Assembly: GCA_963831605.1 (NCBI GenBank)
Contig: CAWHQR010000002.1
Coordinates: 248,001 to 312,000, forward strand
Direction: 5' to 3'
Source of the DNA: DASUPK01 sp963831605
GTDB taxonomy: Bacteria > Actinomycetota > Thermoleophilia > Solirubrobacterales > 70-9
Length of the DNA stretch: 64,000 nucleotides
The notes under the pieces were generated by a model. The model was not told the DNA's origin and ran no database searches. It worked only from the letters and a program-made list of their open reading frames with translations. Made by a program: the position numbers and the translations under genes. Each line of letters starts with the position of its first letter. The stretch's first letter is position 1. Shown here piece by piece: positions 15,551 to 23,376 of this stretch.

Positions 15551-17158
15551 TCAGGCCGGGATCAGCTTGCCGGGATTCATGATCCCGGCGGGATCCAGCC
15601 GCTCGCGGACGGCACGGAGCGCGTCGAGGCCGAGCTCGCCGACCTCGGCGGACATGTAGGGCGCGTGGTCCCGCCCGACCGCGTGATGGTGGGTGATCGT
15701 GCCCTCCGTGGCGACGATCGCCTCGCAGGCGGCGGTCTTCGCCTCTCGCCACTGCTCGAGCTCCTCGCCGTGCCGGGCGCGAGCGAAGAAGGTGAAATAG
15801 AGCGAGGCGCCGTCCGGATAGGCGTGCGAGACGTGGCACATCACGATCGAGCGCTCCCCCAGGGCGCCGCGCAGCGCTCCCGCGACCGCCCGGTAGAGCT
15901 CGTCGAGGCGGCTCCAGGTGTGAGCCGTCTCCAGCGTCTCGACCATCACCCCGAGGTTCATCAGCTCGTCCCTCAGATATGGCCCTCCATAGCGGTTGCG
16001 GTCCCAGGAGCGTCCGGCGGCTGAGCCGAGGGGCACCGCGCCGCCGAGGCGAAGCTGAGTCTGGCCGAGCGAGCGCCGCCGCCGAACCGACTCGCGCTCG
16101 CCCTCCCAGCCGCAGATCATCAGGCAGCCGCCCTTACGCCGCCGGAGGGAGAGGTAGGTGTCCAGCGCCTGCTTCTGGAGCCCCTGGGTTCCGGCGAGGT
16201 CGAGCGACACGCGCGTCTCCTCCTCGTCCGAGAGGCGAAGCACGTCAGGCGCCTCACGCTGCTGTGCGAGGTCGCGGACGATCTCGCGCCCGGCCTCGAA
16301 GCTCTCCGCCATCCAGCCCTCGTAGTGGCGCTCGCGAGGCGCCGGCCGCACACGACAGGTGACCTCGGTGATCACGCCGAGGGTCCCCTCGGATCCGAGC
16401 ACCAGCTCGCGCAACGAAGGTCCGGCCGCCGTATGCGGCGTCTGCCGCGTCCGGAGCCGCCCGGCGGGTGCGGTCAGCTCGAGCGAGGTGACCATCTCGT
16501 CGAAGCGGCCATAGCCGCTCGAGGCCTGGCCTGCCGAGCGGGTGGCGGCGAATCCGCCGATGGTTGCCTCCTCGAAGGACTGCGGGAAATGGCCGATCGT
16601 GGCCCCGCGCGCTCCCAATGCCGTCTCCGCATCGGGGCCTGAGAGGCCGGGCCCGAGTGTCGCCGTCAGGGAGGTCGGGTCGAGCTCGACCGAGCGCAGG
16701 CGGGACAGATCGAGGGAGACGACGGCCGAGTGCCCGCCATCGACCGCATCGATGCCGCCGACGACGCTGGTTCCGCCGCCGTATGGAACGACCGCCACCC
16801 CGGCGGCTGCGCAGGCGGCGAGCACGGCCTCGACAGCGGCGGGATCGGCCGGCAGCAGGACGGCATCAGGAGCCTTCCCCAGGCGCCCCGAGCGCAGGCG
16901 GATCAGGTCCGGATAGCTGCGCCCCGCAGCCCGGCGCAGGCGGTCCTCGGGTCCATCGAGCACCTCACCGGCGGCGGAGCGAACCGCTTCGGGGACCGGG
17001 CGCGGCTCGGGCATCGAGACCTGGTCGAGAGCAACCGGCTCGGCGGCATCCTCCGGCTTCACGCCCAGCTCCTCGCGCAGCGCGTCGACGGCCTGTGCCG
17101 GCAGGTCGAGGCGGCGCTGCGGGTCCCCCCACCCCCACCACTTCATCCCGGCGGTCAT
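15551..17158 (-). CDS. FAD-linked oxidase, alkyldihydroxyacetonephosphate synthase-like
   Basis: The 535-residue protein has the PCMH-type FAD domain with VVPYGGGTSVVGGI (about residues 124-137), the block ATIGGFAATRSAGQASSGYG, and LVLGSEGTLGVITEV. The C-terminal HHHAVGRDH followed by LDPAGIMNPGKL is characteristic of the AGPS/GlpC-like group, where the His cluster and Tyr/His residues act on the alkyl exchange. In bacteria the group also includes D-lactate or glycolate-type dehydrogenases, but the HHHxxGxDH motif favours AGPS. It begins two bases after the SRPBCC gene ends, as the last gene of the operon. Confidence 0.85.
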   Translation of the reverse strand: MTAGMKWWGWGDPQRRLDLPAQAVDALREELGVKPEDAAEPVALDQVSMPEPRPVPEAVRSAAGEVLDGPEDRLRRAAGRSYPDLIRLRSGRLGKAPDAVLLPADPAAVEAVLAACAAAGVAVVPYGGGTSVVGGIDAVDGGHSAVVSLDLSRLRSVELDPTSLTATLGPGLSGPDAETALGARGATIGHFPQSFEEATIGGFAATRSAGQASSGYGRFDEMVTSLELTAPAGRLRTRQTPHTAAGPSLRELVLGSEGTLGVITEVTCRVRPAPRERHYEGWMAESFEAGREIVRDLAQQREAPDVLRLSDEEETRVSLDLAGTQGLQKQALDTYLSLRRRKGGCLMICGWEGERESVRRRRSLGQTQLRLGGAVPLGSAAGRSWDRNRYGGPYLRDELMNLGVMVETLETAHTWSRLDELYRAVAGALRGALGERSIVMCHVSHAYPDGASLYFTFFARARHGEELEQWREAKTAACEAIVATEGTITHHHAVGRDHAPYMSAEVGELGLDALRAVRERLDPAGIMNPGKLIPA

Positions 17159-17160
17159 GC

Positions 17161-17619
17161 CTACTCGCCGCCCGTTGCGGCCGTCTCGAGGCCCGCCAGC
17201 GCCTCATTCAGCGTTCGGCCGATCGCTCGTCGCATCATCGGCGCGCCGAATCGCGAGAGTCCACGCAGCCTGCGGTCGAGCGACATGGTCACGTCCGTCT
17301 CGCCGTCCTGGGGGCTGAGCCTGATCTCGGTCCGGGCGCGCTTCACGAACTTCTCGAAGGGAGTCCCCTCGACCGTCTGCTCGAAGACGTAGCGCTCGCC
17401 GTCGGTGGCCTCGACGCCGTGGTAGTCGGCGCGCACGCCCCGGCCGTCCCTGGTCTCGAGGACCTGCGTCCAGCTTCGCTCAGCCGGAGCACCCTCGCTG
17501 ACGTTCTCAACCCGCTGGGTGTTCGGCCACCAGCGCGGCAGGTGATAGGGGTCGGTGATGACGGCCCAGAGGGCGCTGGCCGGCGCTGCGATGCGGCGCC
17601 TGCGCACCACTCGTGCCAC
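17161..17619 (-). CDS. SRPBCC (START-like) family protein
   Basis: The 152-residue protein begins with RRRIAAPASALWAVITDP, the first strand and helix of the polyketide cyclase / START-like fold. PRWWPN and a beta-rich middle follow, then the long C-terminal helix (FGAPMMRRAIGRTLNEALAG). It probably binds a hydrophobic ligand. It sits in the operon between ftsR (10 bp upstream) and the AGPS-like oxidase (2 bp downstream), which suggests a lipid-related role without proving it. Confidence 0.8.
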   Translation of the reverse strand: MARVVRRRRIAAPASALWAVITDPYHLPRWWPNTQRVENVSEGAPAERSWTQVLETRDGRGVRADYHGVEATDGERYVFEQTVEGTPFEKFVKRARTEIRLSPQDGETDVTMSLDRRLRGLSRFGAPMMRRAIGRTLNEALAGLETAATGGE

Positions 17620-17628
17620 GGTGCGGCT

Positions 17629-18381
17629 TTACTCCTCGCCGGTCAGCTTCCGCAGATCGCGGACGAGCAGCATGTGAGTGAGGTTGTTGCAGGCCGCCGC
17701 GAGGCTCTCCAGGTTCTCGAGCGCCTCCCGGCGGGTGTTGTGGTTGGAGGAACGCAGGGCGGCCCCGACGACAGCCTCGAGCAGCTGGGCCTCTCGGTCC
17801 GCGGCGGTGCGCAGGACCTTCAGGTTGCGACCTCCGACGCCGAAACGAGCGAGCTCGGCGCTCGCCTGGACGATCTCGCGGTCGGTGTCGTCATAGAACT
17901 TCGTGCCCTCCAGGGTGTCCGGTTGGACGAGCCGCCAGTCCTCGAGGTCCTTGACCAGAGCTGGGGCGACGCCGGTCACGTCCACGAGCTCCTCGAGCGA
18001 CATCCGAGAGCCCTTGCCGGCCTCGACGGTGGCCGCGCGGCGCAGCGCGGCGCCGGTGCGCTCCTCCCGCGCACCCGCCGCGAGCTCCTGGCGGATCACT
18101 CGCAGCGGCAGGAACTCGTCGCGCTGCATGCGCAGGATCGCCCGCAGCCGCTCGACGTCGGCCTGGCTGTAGAGCCGGTAGCCGCCCGGCGTGCGACGGG
18201 GAGAGAGAAGCTTCTGGTCCTCGAGGTAGCGGATCTTGGAGATCGAGACGTCCTCGAACTCGCGGCCCAGGATCTTGGCGACAGCGCCGATGGTGAGCGC
18301 CTTGCGGTTCGAGGGTGCACCGTCGGTGGCACCGTCCGTCGGGGAGTGACTGCGGTCAAAGGGCGTGGCTTCCATGGTCAC
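17629..18381 (-). CDS. ftsR: MerR-type transcription regulator, FtsR-like
   Basis: The 250-residue protein has an N-terminal MerR winged HTH (LTIGAVAKILGREFEDVSISK then IRYLEDQKLLSPRRTPGGYRLY; positions about 29-75) and an extended helical C-terminal domain. There are no metal-binding cysteines of the classical MerR type (the only Cys is in AACNN near the end). It overlaps the FHA gene by four bases (ATGA). The garA - merR neighbourhood is the conserved actinobacterial arrangement in which the MerR protein is FtsR, an activator of ftsZ in corynebacteria. ftsZ is not in this window. The symbol is assigned from context plus fold. Confidence 0.8.
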   Translation of the reverse strand: MTMEATPFDRSHSPTDGATDGAPSNRKALTIGAVAKILGREFEDVSISKIRYLEDQKLLSPRRTPGGYRLYSQADVERLRAILRMQRDEFLPLRVIRQELAAGAREERTGAALRRAATVEAGKGSRMSLEELVDVTGVAPALVKDLEDWRLVQPDTLEGTKFYDDTDREIVQASAELARFGVGGRNLKVLRTAADREAQLLEAVVGAALRSSNHNTRREALENLESLAAACNNLTHMLLVRDLRKLTGEE

Positions 18382-18848
18382 TTCTCCAGGTAACTCAGCT
18401 TGTATTTGCCGATCTGGATCTCGTCGCCGTCGGCCAGCTCATGGGACTCGATCCGGCGCCGGTTGACGTAGGTGCCGTTGAGCGACCCGAGATCGTCGAT
18501 GTAGAGCCCGTCCTTGCGCCGGACGAGCAGTGCGTGGTTGCGGGAGACGGTGACGTCGTCGAGGAAGACGCCCGCGTCGGGCGTGCGGCCGATCGAGATG
18601 CGGTCATCGTCGAGGGTGAAGCTCTCCCCGGCGCGGCCGCCGCCCGAGCGGATCACCAGGGCCGCACCGTGCCGCTCGACGACCTCGTCGATGTCGACCT
18701 GGTGCATCTCGCCCGACTCGTCGACCGTGTAGGTCATCGTCGTCGGCTCATCCTTCCCCTCCGGGCGGGAGAGATAGGCGCCGCACTTCTGGCAGTAGTT
18801 GGCCCCTTCGGCGTTGACGAACCCGCACTCGGGGCAATGAATCGCCAC
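18378..18848 (-). CDS. garA: FHA-domain protein, GarA/OdhI-like, with N-terminal zinc ribbon
   Basis: The 156-residue protein has an N-terminal zinc ribbon (CPECG at residues 5-9, CQKCG at about 19-23) and a Thr-rich segment EPTTMTYTVD, where GarA is phosphorylated by Ser/Thr kinases. The C-terminal FHA domain contains ISIGRTPDAGVFLDDVTVSR, NHALL and LGSLNGTYVN. In mycobacteria GarA switches glutamate metabolism by binding 2-oxoglutarate dehydrogenase and glutamate dehydrogenase. The zinc ribbon is absent from mycobacterial GarA but seen in other FHA proteins. It is translationally coupled to ftsR. Confidence 0.85.
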   Translation of the reverse strand: MAIHCPECGFVNAEGANYCQKCGAYLSRPEGKDEPTTMTYTVDESGEMHQVDIDEVVERHGAALVIRSGGGRAGESFTLDDDRISIGRTPDAGVFLDDVTVSRNHALLVRRKDGLYIDDLGSLNGTYVNRRRIESHELADGDEIQIGKYKLSYLEK

Positions 18849-18861
18849 GATTGACCCCTGT

Positions 18862-19128
18862 CTAGGTCGGAGGCTTGGTCGGGGGCTCCGAGCGGCCGGC
18901 GAGGATCTCGCTCAGCCGCTGAACGTCGTCGCCCTTGATCAGCGTGGCGCCGTCCGGGCGATTCTCACGCAGCCGGTTGACGAGCTCGGCCCGCAGGATG
19001 TCGATCTGCCCGTGCAGAATCCGGCGCCGGTACGACACCTCCTGCTCCTCGGCGGTCAGATTGTCGATCAGCTCCTTGAGCTCTTGGTCGCTCATTGAGC
19101 CGATATCGGGAAAGGTGTCTTCCTCCAC
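18862..19128 (-). CDS. small RsiG-like coiled-coil protein (single c-di-GMP motif)
   Basis: The 88-residue protein is mostly one long helix with ELKELIDNLTAEEQEVSYRR then RILHGQIDILRAEL. This fits the RsiG (AmfC) signature E-x3-S-x2-R-x3-Q-x3-D, except that His replaces Gln: E(QEV)S(YR)R(RIL)H(GQI)D. RsiG is the anti-sigma factor of WhiG that needs c-di-GMP. Streptomyces RsiG has two motif copies; a one-copy, homodimeric form is described in Rubrobacter. The gene heads the garA-ftsR operon, 13 bp before garA. No WhiG-type sigma gene is in the window. Function by family is likely; c-di-GMP binding with His is uncertain. Confidence 0.72.
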   Translation of the reverse strand: MEEDTFPDIGSMSDQELKELIDNLTAEEQEVSYRRRILHGQIDILRAELVNRLRENRPDGATLIKGDDVQRLSEILAGRSEPPTKPPT

Positions 19129-19156
19129 GGATCCTCCGGTTCGGTCTTGGGCGAGG

Positions 19157-19183
19157 ATTATATGGCTGTGAGGCCAGTCTCAA
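19157..19183 (-). promoter_or_regulatory. sigma-A-type promoter for the RsiG-like / garA / ftsR operon
   Basis: On the minus strand TTGAGA (19183-19178) and a consensus TATAAT (19162-19157) are separated by 15 bases. The -10 lies 28 bases before the start codon at 19128. The -10 is perfect; the spacer is slightly short. Confidence 0.6.
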
Positions 19184-19236
19184 CCGCTGCTTGAAGGTTC
19201 GGTCGAGGGATTGCACGAGAGCGCGGCCGGCGACGG

Positions 19237-19884
19237 CTAGGCCGCCTGGGCCGCCTGCTCTCTCAATCCGGTTCGCACGTAGGCGATCGTCCCGAGGATG
19301 CCGAGGGCCACGCCTACGATCAGCATCGCGCTCCACACCCAGCTGTCCGAGACCATCGCGAAGAAGAGCGACGCCATCACCGGTGCGACGGCGATCCGCC
19401 CCAGCCAGTTGATCTTCAACTCGCCGACGCGCCTCAGCGCGACCTCGGCGAGCACCGCGGTGATCACCTCTCGAGCCACCAGCAGGGCGAGCGCCCAGCG
19501 CGGCAAGAGCTCGAAGTGCCAGCAGACCACGACACCCGAGAGGATGGTCAGCCGGTCGACGATCGGATCCAGGATGGCTCCCATCCGGCTGTACTGGCCC
19601 GTGGCACGGGCGAGAAAGCCATCGAGGTAGTCCCCAGCGGCTATCAGCCAGAAGATCGCGGCCGCCCAGGCGTCGCGGCCATCACCCGAGGAGAACGCCA
19701 GATAGAGGAAGACCGGCAGGCCGGCGAGGCGCAGGTACCCGACCGCATTCGGGATGGTCCAGGGCCGCAGGGGTTCTCCCGGCCTGGTCTGGCGCGGCGG
19801 CGGGCCTGAGCGGTCGAGCCCGAACTGGCGCCGGAAACCCTTTCGCCGCCCCTTACGCAAGGATTGTCCGCGGCTCCGAGCCAC
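19237..19884 (-). CDS. CDP-alcohol phosphatidyltransferase family protein (PgsA-like)
   Basis: The roughly 215-residue membrane protein has the family signature D-x2-DG-x2-AR-x8-G-x3-D-x3-D as DYLDGFLARATGQYSRMGA followed by ILDPIVDR, plus about six hydrophobic helices. It begins with TIPNAVGYLRLAGLPVF, typical of phosphatidylglycerophosphate synthase (PgsA), although cardiolipin or inositol-phosphate synthases share the motif. GTG 19884 is the best start seen; it is 11 bp from the divergent proS start. It produces anionic phospholipid in the cytoplasmic membrane. Confidence 0.85.
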   Translation of the reverse strand: MARSRGQSLRKGRRKGFRRQFGLDRSGPPPRQTRPGEPLRPWTIPNAVGYLRLAGLPVFLYLAFSSGDGRDAWAAAIFWLIAAGDYLDGFLARATGQYSRMGAILDPIVDRLTILSGVVVCWHFELLPRWALALLVAREVITAVLAEVALRRVGELKINWLGRIAVAPVMASLFFAMVSDSWVWSAMLIVGVALGILGTIAYVRTGLREQAAQAA

Positions 19885-19895
19885 AAGCCGAGCAT

Positions 19896-21404
19896 ATGGA
19901 AGGCAAAGCGAAAACCGGCATCTCCCCCACCCGCTCCGAGGACTTCCCTCAGTGGTTCCAGAGCGTGGTCCGCGACGCGGAGGTCGCGGAGCTCGATCAC
20001 GTCCGCGGGGCCATGGTGATCCGTCCATGGGGCTACGGGACATGGGAGCTGATGCAGCGGGCGCTCGACGACGGCATCAAGGAGACCGGAGCCGAGAACG
20101 CCTACTTCCCTCTCTTCATCCCCCTGAGCTACTTCGAGGAGGAGGCCAAGCACGTCGAGGGCTTCGCGAAGGAGATGGCGGTCGTCACCCACCATCGGCT
20201 CGAGCAGGGACCCGATGGCAAGCTCCACCCCGCCGCGGAGCTGCCGGAGCCGCTGATCGTCCGCCCCACCTCGGAGACGGTGATCGGCCGCTCCTTCGCC
20301 AAATGGATCAACTCGTACCGCGACCTGCCGCTGCTGATCAACCAGTGGGCGAACATCGTTCGCTGGGAGCTGCGCCCGCGAGTGCTGCTGCGCACCACCG
20401 AGTTTCTCTGGCAGGAGGGCCACACGGCGCACGCGAGCGAGGAGGAGGCACTCGAGGAGACCAGGCGCATGCTGGGCGTCTACCGCGAGTTCGCCGAATC
20501 GGTCCTGGCCATCCCCGTCGTCCCGGGCGAGAAGCCCGAGTCCGAGCGCTTCCCCGGCGCCGAGATCACCCTCTCGATCGAGGCGATGATGCAGGACGGC
20601 AAGGCCCTCCAGTCCGGCACCTCGCACTACCTCGGGCAGAACTTCTCCGGGGCGATGGACATGGAGTTCACCGACGAGGACGGGGAGCGGAAGCTCTGCT
20701 ACACGACCTCCTGGGGGGTCTCCACGCGGATGCTCGGCGCCCTGGTGATGACCCATGGCGACGACAACGGCCTGCGGGTGCCGCCCCGTGTGGCGGCCAA
20801 GCAGGTGAAGATCATCCCCATCACCCGCGACGATCCGACGCCCGTGCTGGAGGCGGCCGCCCAGTTGCGTGACGAGCTGGCGGAGCGGACCTGGATGGAC
20901 GCGCCCATCCGCGCGGAGGTCGATTCCCGCGACCGCAAGCCCGCGGAGAAGCGCTGGGAGTGGATCCGCAAGGGCGTGCCGGTCGTGATCGAGATCGGCG
21001 AGCGCGACATCGACCAGGGAGTCGTGACCATGACGCGCCGCGACGACGAGAGCCTCGCCCGCGACGCTATTCCGAGCGATGGCGCGGCCGACGCGGTCGT
21101 GGGCGTCCTCGGCGACATCCAGCTCGGGCTGTTCGAGGAGGCTGCCAAGCGCCTCCGCGAGCGAACACGCGACGACATCACGACGCTCGATCAGTTCCGC
21201 GACTTCTTCTCAGGCGAGGAGACCGACTCAGGCGGGTTCGTCAAGGCGCCCTGGAGTGAGGATCCCGAGACCGAGAAGACCATGGGCGAGCTGGGCGTCA
21301 GCGTTCGCTGCATCCCCTTCGACGAGACGCTTCCGCCCGACGCGAAATGCGTGATCACCGGCGGCCCGGCGAAGGTGATGGCGATCTTCGCGAAGGCTTA
21401 CTGA
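19896..21404 (+). CDS. proS: prolyl-tRNA synthetase, type 3 (eukaryote/archaeal-like)
   Basis: The 502-residue protein has class II motif 1 (RGAMVIRPWGYGTWE), motif 2 (RWELRPRVLLRTTEFLWQEGHTAH; the key Arg-x-x-Glu is in LRTTEFLWQE) and motif 3 (GALVMTHGDDNGLRVPP, where Arg follows Gly-Leu). It lacks the editing insertion of the usual bacterial enzyme and instead matches the shorter type 3 form with a C-terminal zinc-like domain. It ends in AKCVITGGPAKVMAIFAKAY, whose terminal Tyr is characteristic of that group. It charges tRNA-Pro. The start is ATG 19896. Confidence 0.93.
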   Translation: MEGKAKTGISPTRSEDFPQWFQSVVRDAEVAELDHVRGAMVIRPWGYGTWELMQRALDDGIKETGAENAYFPLFIPLSYFEEEAKHVEGFAKEMAVVTHHRLEQGPDGKLHPAAELPEPLIVRPTSETVIGRSFAKWINSYRDLPLLINQWANIVRWELRPRVLLRTTEFLWQEGHTAHASEEEALEETRRMLGVYREFAESVLAIPVVPGEKPESERFPGAEITLSIEAMMQDGKALQSGTSHYLGQNFSGAMDMEFTDEDGERKLCYTTSWGVSTRMLGALVMTHGDDNGLRVPPRVAAKQVKIIPITRDDPTPVLEAAAQLRDELAERTWMDAPIRAEVDSRDRKPAEKRWEWIRKGVPVVIEIGERDIDQGVVTMTRRDDESLARDAIPSDGAADAVVGVLGDIQLGLFEEAAKRLRERTRDDITTLDQFRDFFSGEETDSGGFVKAPWSEDPETEKTMGELGVSVRCIPFDETLPPDAKCVITGGPAKVMAIFAKAY

Positions 21405-21533
21405 GCCAAGCGACCGTTTCCTAAGAGAACTCTCACCAACTCCTGACCTTGGGCCGGATAGATTCGGTTTGAGGGGAATTTCCGTTCGCTACCGCGGGCG
21501 TGATGCATCCGACGGGGCCGACAGGAGGACCAA

Positions 21534-21563
21534 GTGAGAAACGCCCGCAAGGAAGTGCCATGA
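21534..21563 (+). CDS. possible 9-codon leader ORF before the cytochrome b operon
   Basis: GTG 21534 has an excellent ribosome site, AGGAGG, five bases upstream, and encodes only nine residues (MRNARKEVP) before TGA 21561-21563. That stop overlaps the ATG of the next small gene (ATGA). This may be a translationally coupled leader, or the real start region of the 53-residue gene disturbed by a frame change. Confidence 0.3.
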   Translation: MRNARKEVP

Positions 21564-21721
21564 CGCTCGGCGCGGTGTTCGATCTCAACGGGCCGGCGCA
21601 CTACGTCCACTGGCACTTCTTCCAGATGTCCGTGGCCAACGTGATCGTGATCGGGTTGATGATCCTCGTCTTCATCCTGGCGATCCTCATTCCGTTCCCC
21701 AAGCGGGAGATCGAGAAGTGA
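21560..21721 (+). CDS. 53-residue single-span membrane protein of the cytochrome b operon
   Basis: This very small protein (MTLGAVFDLNGPAHYVHWHF start) has one transmembrane helix (SVANVIVIGLMILVFILAIL) and a cytoplasmic Lys/Arg-rich end (PFPKREIEK). AAGGAA lies six bases before ATG 21560. It overlaps the next gene by four bases (GTGA), so it is almost certainly co-translated with cytochrome b and may be a small accessory subunit. I know no named family. Confidence 0.6.
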   Translation: MTLGAVFDLNGPAHYVHWHFFQMSVANVIVIGLMILVFILAILIPFPKREIEK

Positions 21722-22362
21722 GCCCCACGGAGGAGAAGCGGATGTGGACCGAGCGGGTGCGTTCCCGCGCGGTCGGTGCGCTCCCGCCGGAGAAGCTCCT
21801 GCCGGATCGGCAGCCCGCCTACGTGTCGTCGTGGATCTACGTCTTCGGGGTCGCCACGATCGCGGCGCTGATCGTCGTCATCGGTTCCGGCGTGATCCTC
21901 GGGCTCAAGGGCCCAGCCTGGTGGCATGAATCCGGCGTCGGGAAGTTCTTCAACAGCATCCACCTCTGGGGCGTGGAGATCTTCTTCTTCACCATGGTCG
22001 TGCACCTGTGGGGGAAGTTCTTCATGGGGGCGTGGCGGGGCGGTCGCGCCTGGGTTTGGGTGACCGGGGCGGTCGTCTTCCTGGTTTCGATCGGCACCGC
22101 GTTCACGGGATACCTGTCGCAGCAGAACTTCGACTCGCAGTGGATCGCCAGCGAGGGCAAGGACGGGCTCAACTCGGTTGGGATCGGCGCGTTCTTCAAC
22201 GTCATCGACTTCGGCCAGATGTACACGTGGCACGTCATCCTGCTGCCGGTCACCGTGGTGGCGATTGTCGCCGGGCACGTGCTGCTCGTGCGCAAGCACG
22301 GTGTGGTGCCGCCCTACGCGGCGAAGGTTGCCGCCGCGCAGGCCGCAGAGGAGACCGGGTGA
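21718..22362 (+). CDS. cytochrome b (N-terminal, b6-like) of a quinol-oxidising complex
   Basis: The 214-residue product has four transmembrane helices with two His pairs for two hemes: His82 and His96 in SIHLWGVEIFFFTMVVHLW, and His172 and His187 in WHVILLPVTVVAIVAGH. The second spacing (14 residues between) is of cytochrome b6 type. The segment after helix 3 (GTAFTGYLSQQNFDSQWIAS) sits where the quinol-oxidation helix lies. It starts at GTG 21718, overlapping the small gene before and the gene after. There is no Rieske or cytochrome c gene in the window, so the partner subunits are elsewhere or different. Confidence 0.85.
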   Translation: MSPTEEKRMWTERVRSRAVGALPPEKLLPDRQPAYVSSWIYVFGVATIAALIVVIGSGVILGLKGPAWWHESGVGKFFNSIHLWGVEIFFFTMVVHLWGKFFMGAWRGGRAWVWVTGAVVFLVSIGTAFTGYLSQQNFDSQWIASEGKDGLNSVGIGAFFNVIDFGQMYTWHVILLPVTVVAIVAGHVLLVRKHGVVPPYAAKVAAAQAAEETG

Positions 22363-23321
22363 GTCCTCAAGAGCCCACCCCCGCCCCACTCGAGTCGAAG
22401 GATTGGGAGGGCCCGTACATCCGCTACGACCTGGTCAAGGAGTTCGTGGTGGCCCTGGCCGTGATAGTCGCGCTGGTCGTCGTGCTCGCGATCCTCTTCT
22501 CCTCCCCCGATGACAAGCCGGTGACGATCCAGCAGTGGGCGAGGACCGATCCCGGGGACTTCGCCGCCACCGCTGTGACGGAGCTCGACGGCTCGAGCGA
22601 GGTCGCTACATACGGCGCCCCGTATACCCACACGCCGGACACCGGACAGAAGATCGGCCCGCTCAACCTGCAGAGCGCGGCAGGGGTCCAGTACCCGATC
22701 AACACCAGCGAGGACTTCGTGCTCAATCCCCTGCGGAGTATTCCCGGCGACGCGGCTCTGACCAACGCGCTCCAGGAGTATCAGGCGGCGCCCCCGTCCC
22801 AGCAGAAGGCCTGGACCGACGCGTACACGACGGGGCTCGATGGCGCCAAGTATCCGGGCGGGATCCCCCAGCTGCCGCCGGGGGACTACGGTCCAGTCGC
22901 CCCGATGATGGCCTCCCTGGCCGGCCTGGCCGCCAGCGGCGGCCTCGACGGCGCCCTGCTCAACGCGAATCAGTTCTACCAGACGAACTACACGAAGCCG
23001 CTCCTGTTCCTCTCGGGCGGCGGCTACTTCGAGAGCCGGGCCGAGGATCAGCATCTGCTCGGCACGCAGTGGGGAATGATGAACGAGACGGGGAGCTATC
23101 CGGGTCAGGTCTGGCTCTGGCTCTACACGTTCTGGTACCAGATCGCCCCGTTCAACACCTCGGTCAACGCGGACGCCCAGATCTGGGCGCTGATGATGCT
23201 CCTGTCCCTGGCTTTCATCTGCATACCGGTGATCCCGGGGCTTCGAAGCCTGCCTCGCCACCTTGGAGTTCACCGCCTGATCTGGCGCGACCACTACCGC
23301 CGGGTCGAGGATCGCGGCTGA
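22359..23321 (+). CDS. membrane protein with large outer domain, probable cytochrome b complex subunit
   Basis: The 320-residue product starts at GTG 22359, inside the end of cytochrome b (4-base overlap). It has an N-terminal transmembrane helix (about residues 27-47), a long non-cytoplasmic region of about 200 residues with no Cys pairs or heme-binding CxxCH, and a C-terminal hydrophobic helix (IWALMMLLSLAFICIPVIPG). The end, LRSLPRHLGVHRLIWRDHYR, recalls the tail of subunit IV-type cytochrome b C-terminal halves. Its position as third gene of the operon supports a role in the same complex. The enzymatic role is not recognised. Confidence 0.6.
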   Translation: MSPQEPTPAPLESKDWEGPYIRYDLVKEFVVALAVIVALVVVLAILFSSPDDKPVTIQQWARTDPGDFAATAVTELDGSSEVATYGAPYTHTPDTGQKIGPLNLQSAAGVQYPINTSEDFVLNPLRSIPGDAALTNALQEYQAAPPSQQKAWTDAYTTGLDGAKYPGGIPQLPPGDYGPVAPMMASLAGLAASGGLDGALLNANQFYQTNYTKPLLFLSGGGYFESRAEDQHLLGTQWGMMNETGSYPGQVWLWLYTFWYQIAPFNTSVNADAQIWALMMLLSLAFICIPVIPGLRSLPRHLGVHRLIWRDHYRRVEDRG

Positions 23322-23376
23322 AGATCCAACCGACCGCTCCAATCCCGACGGCGCTCCACTCCGTATGCAGGGACAG

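Noticed and set aside
16564..18393. 609-codon plus-strand open frame
   Set aside because: Antisense of the AGPS-like, SRPBCC and ftsR genes, all supported by motifs.
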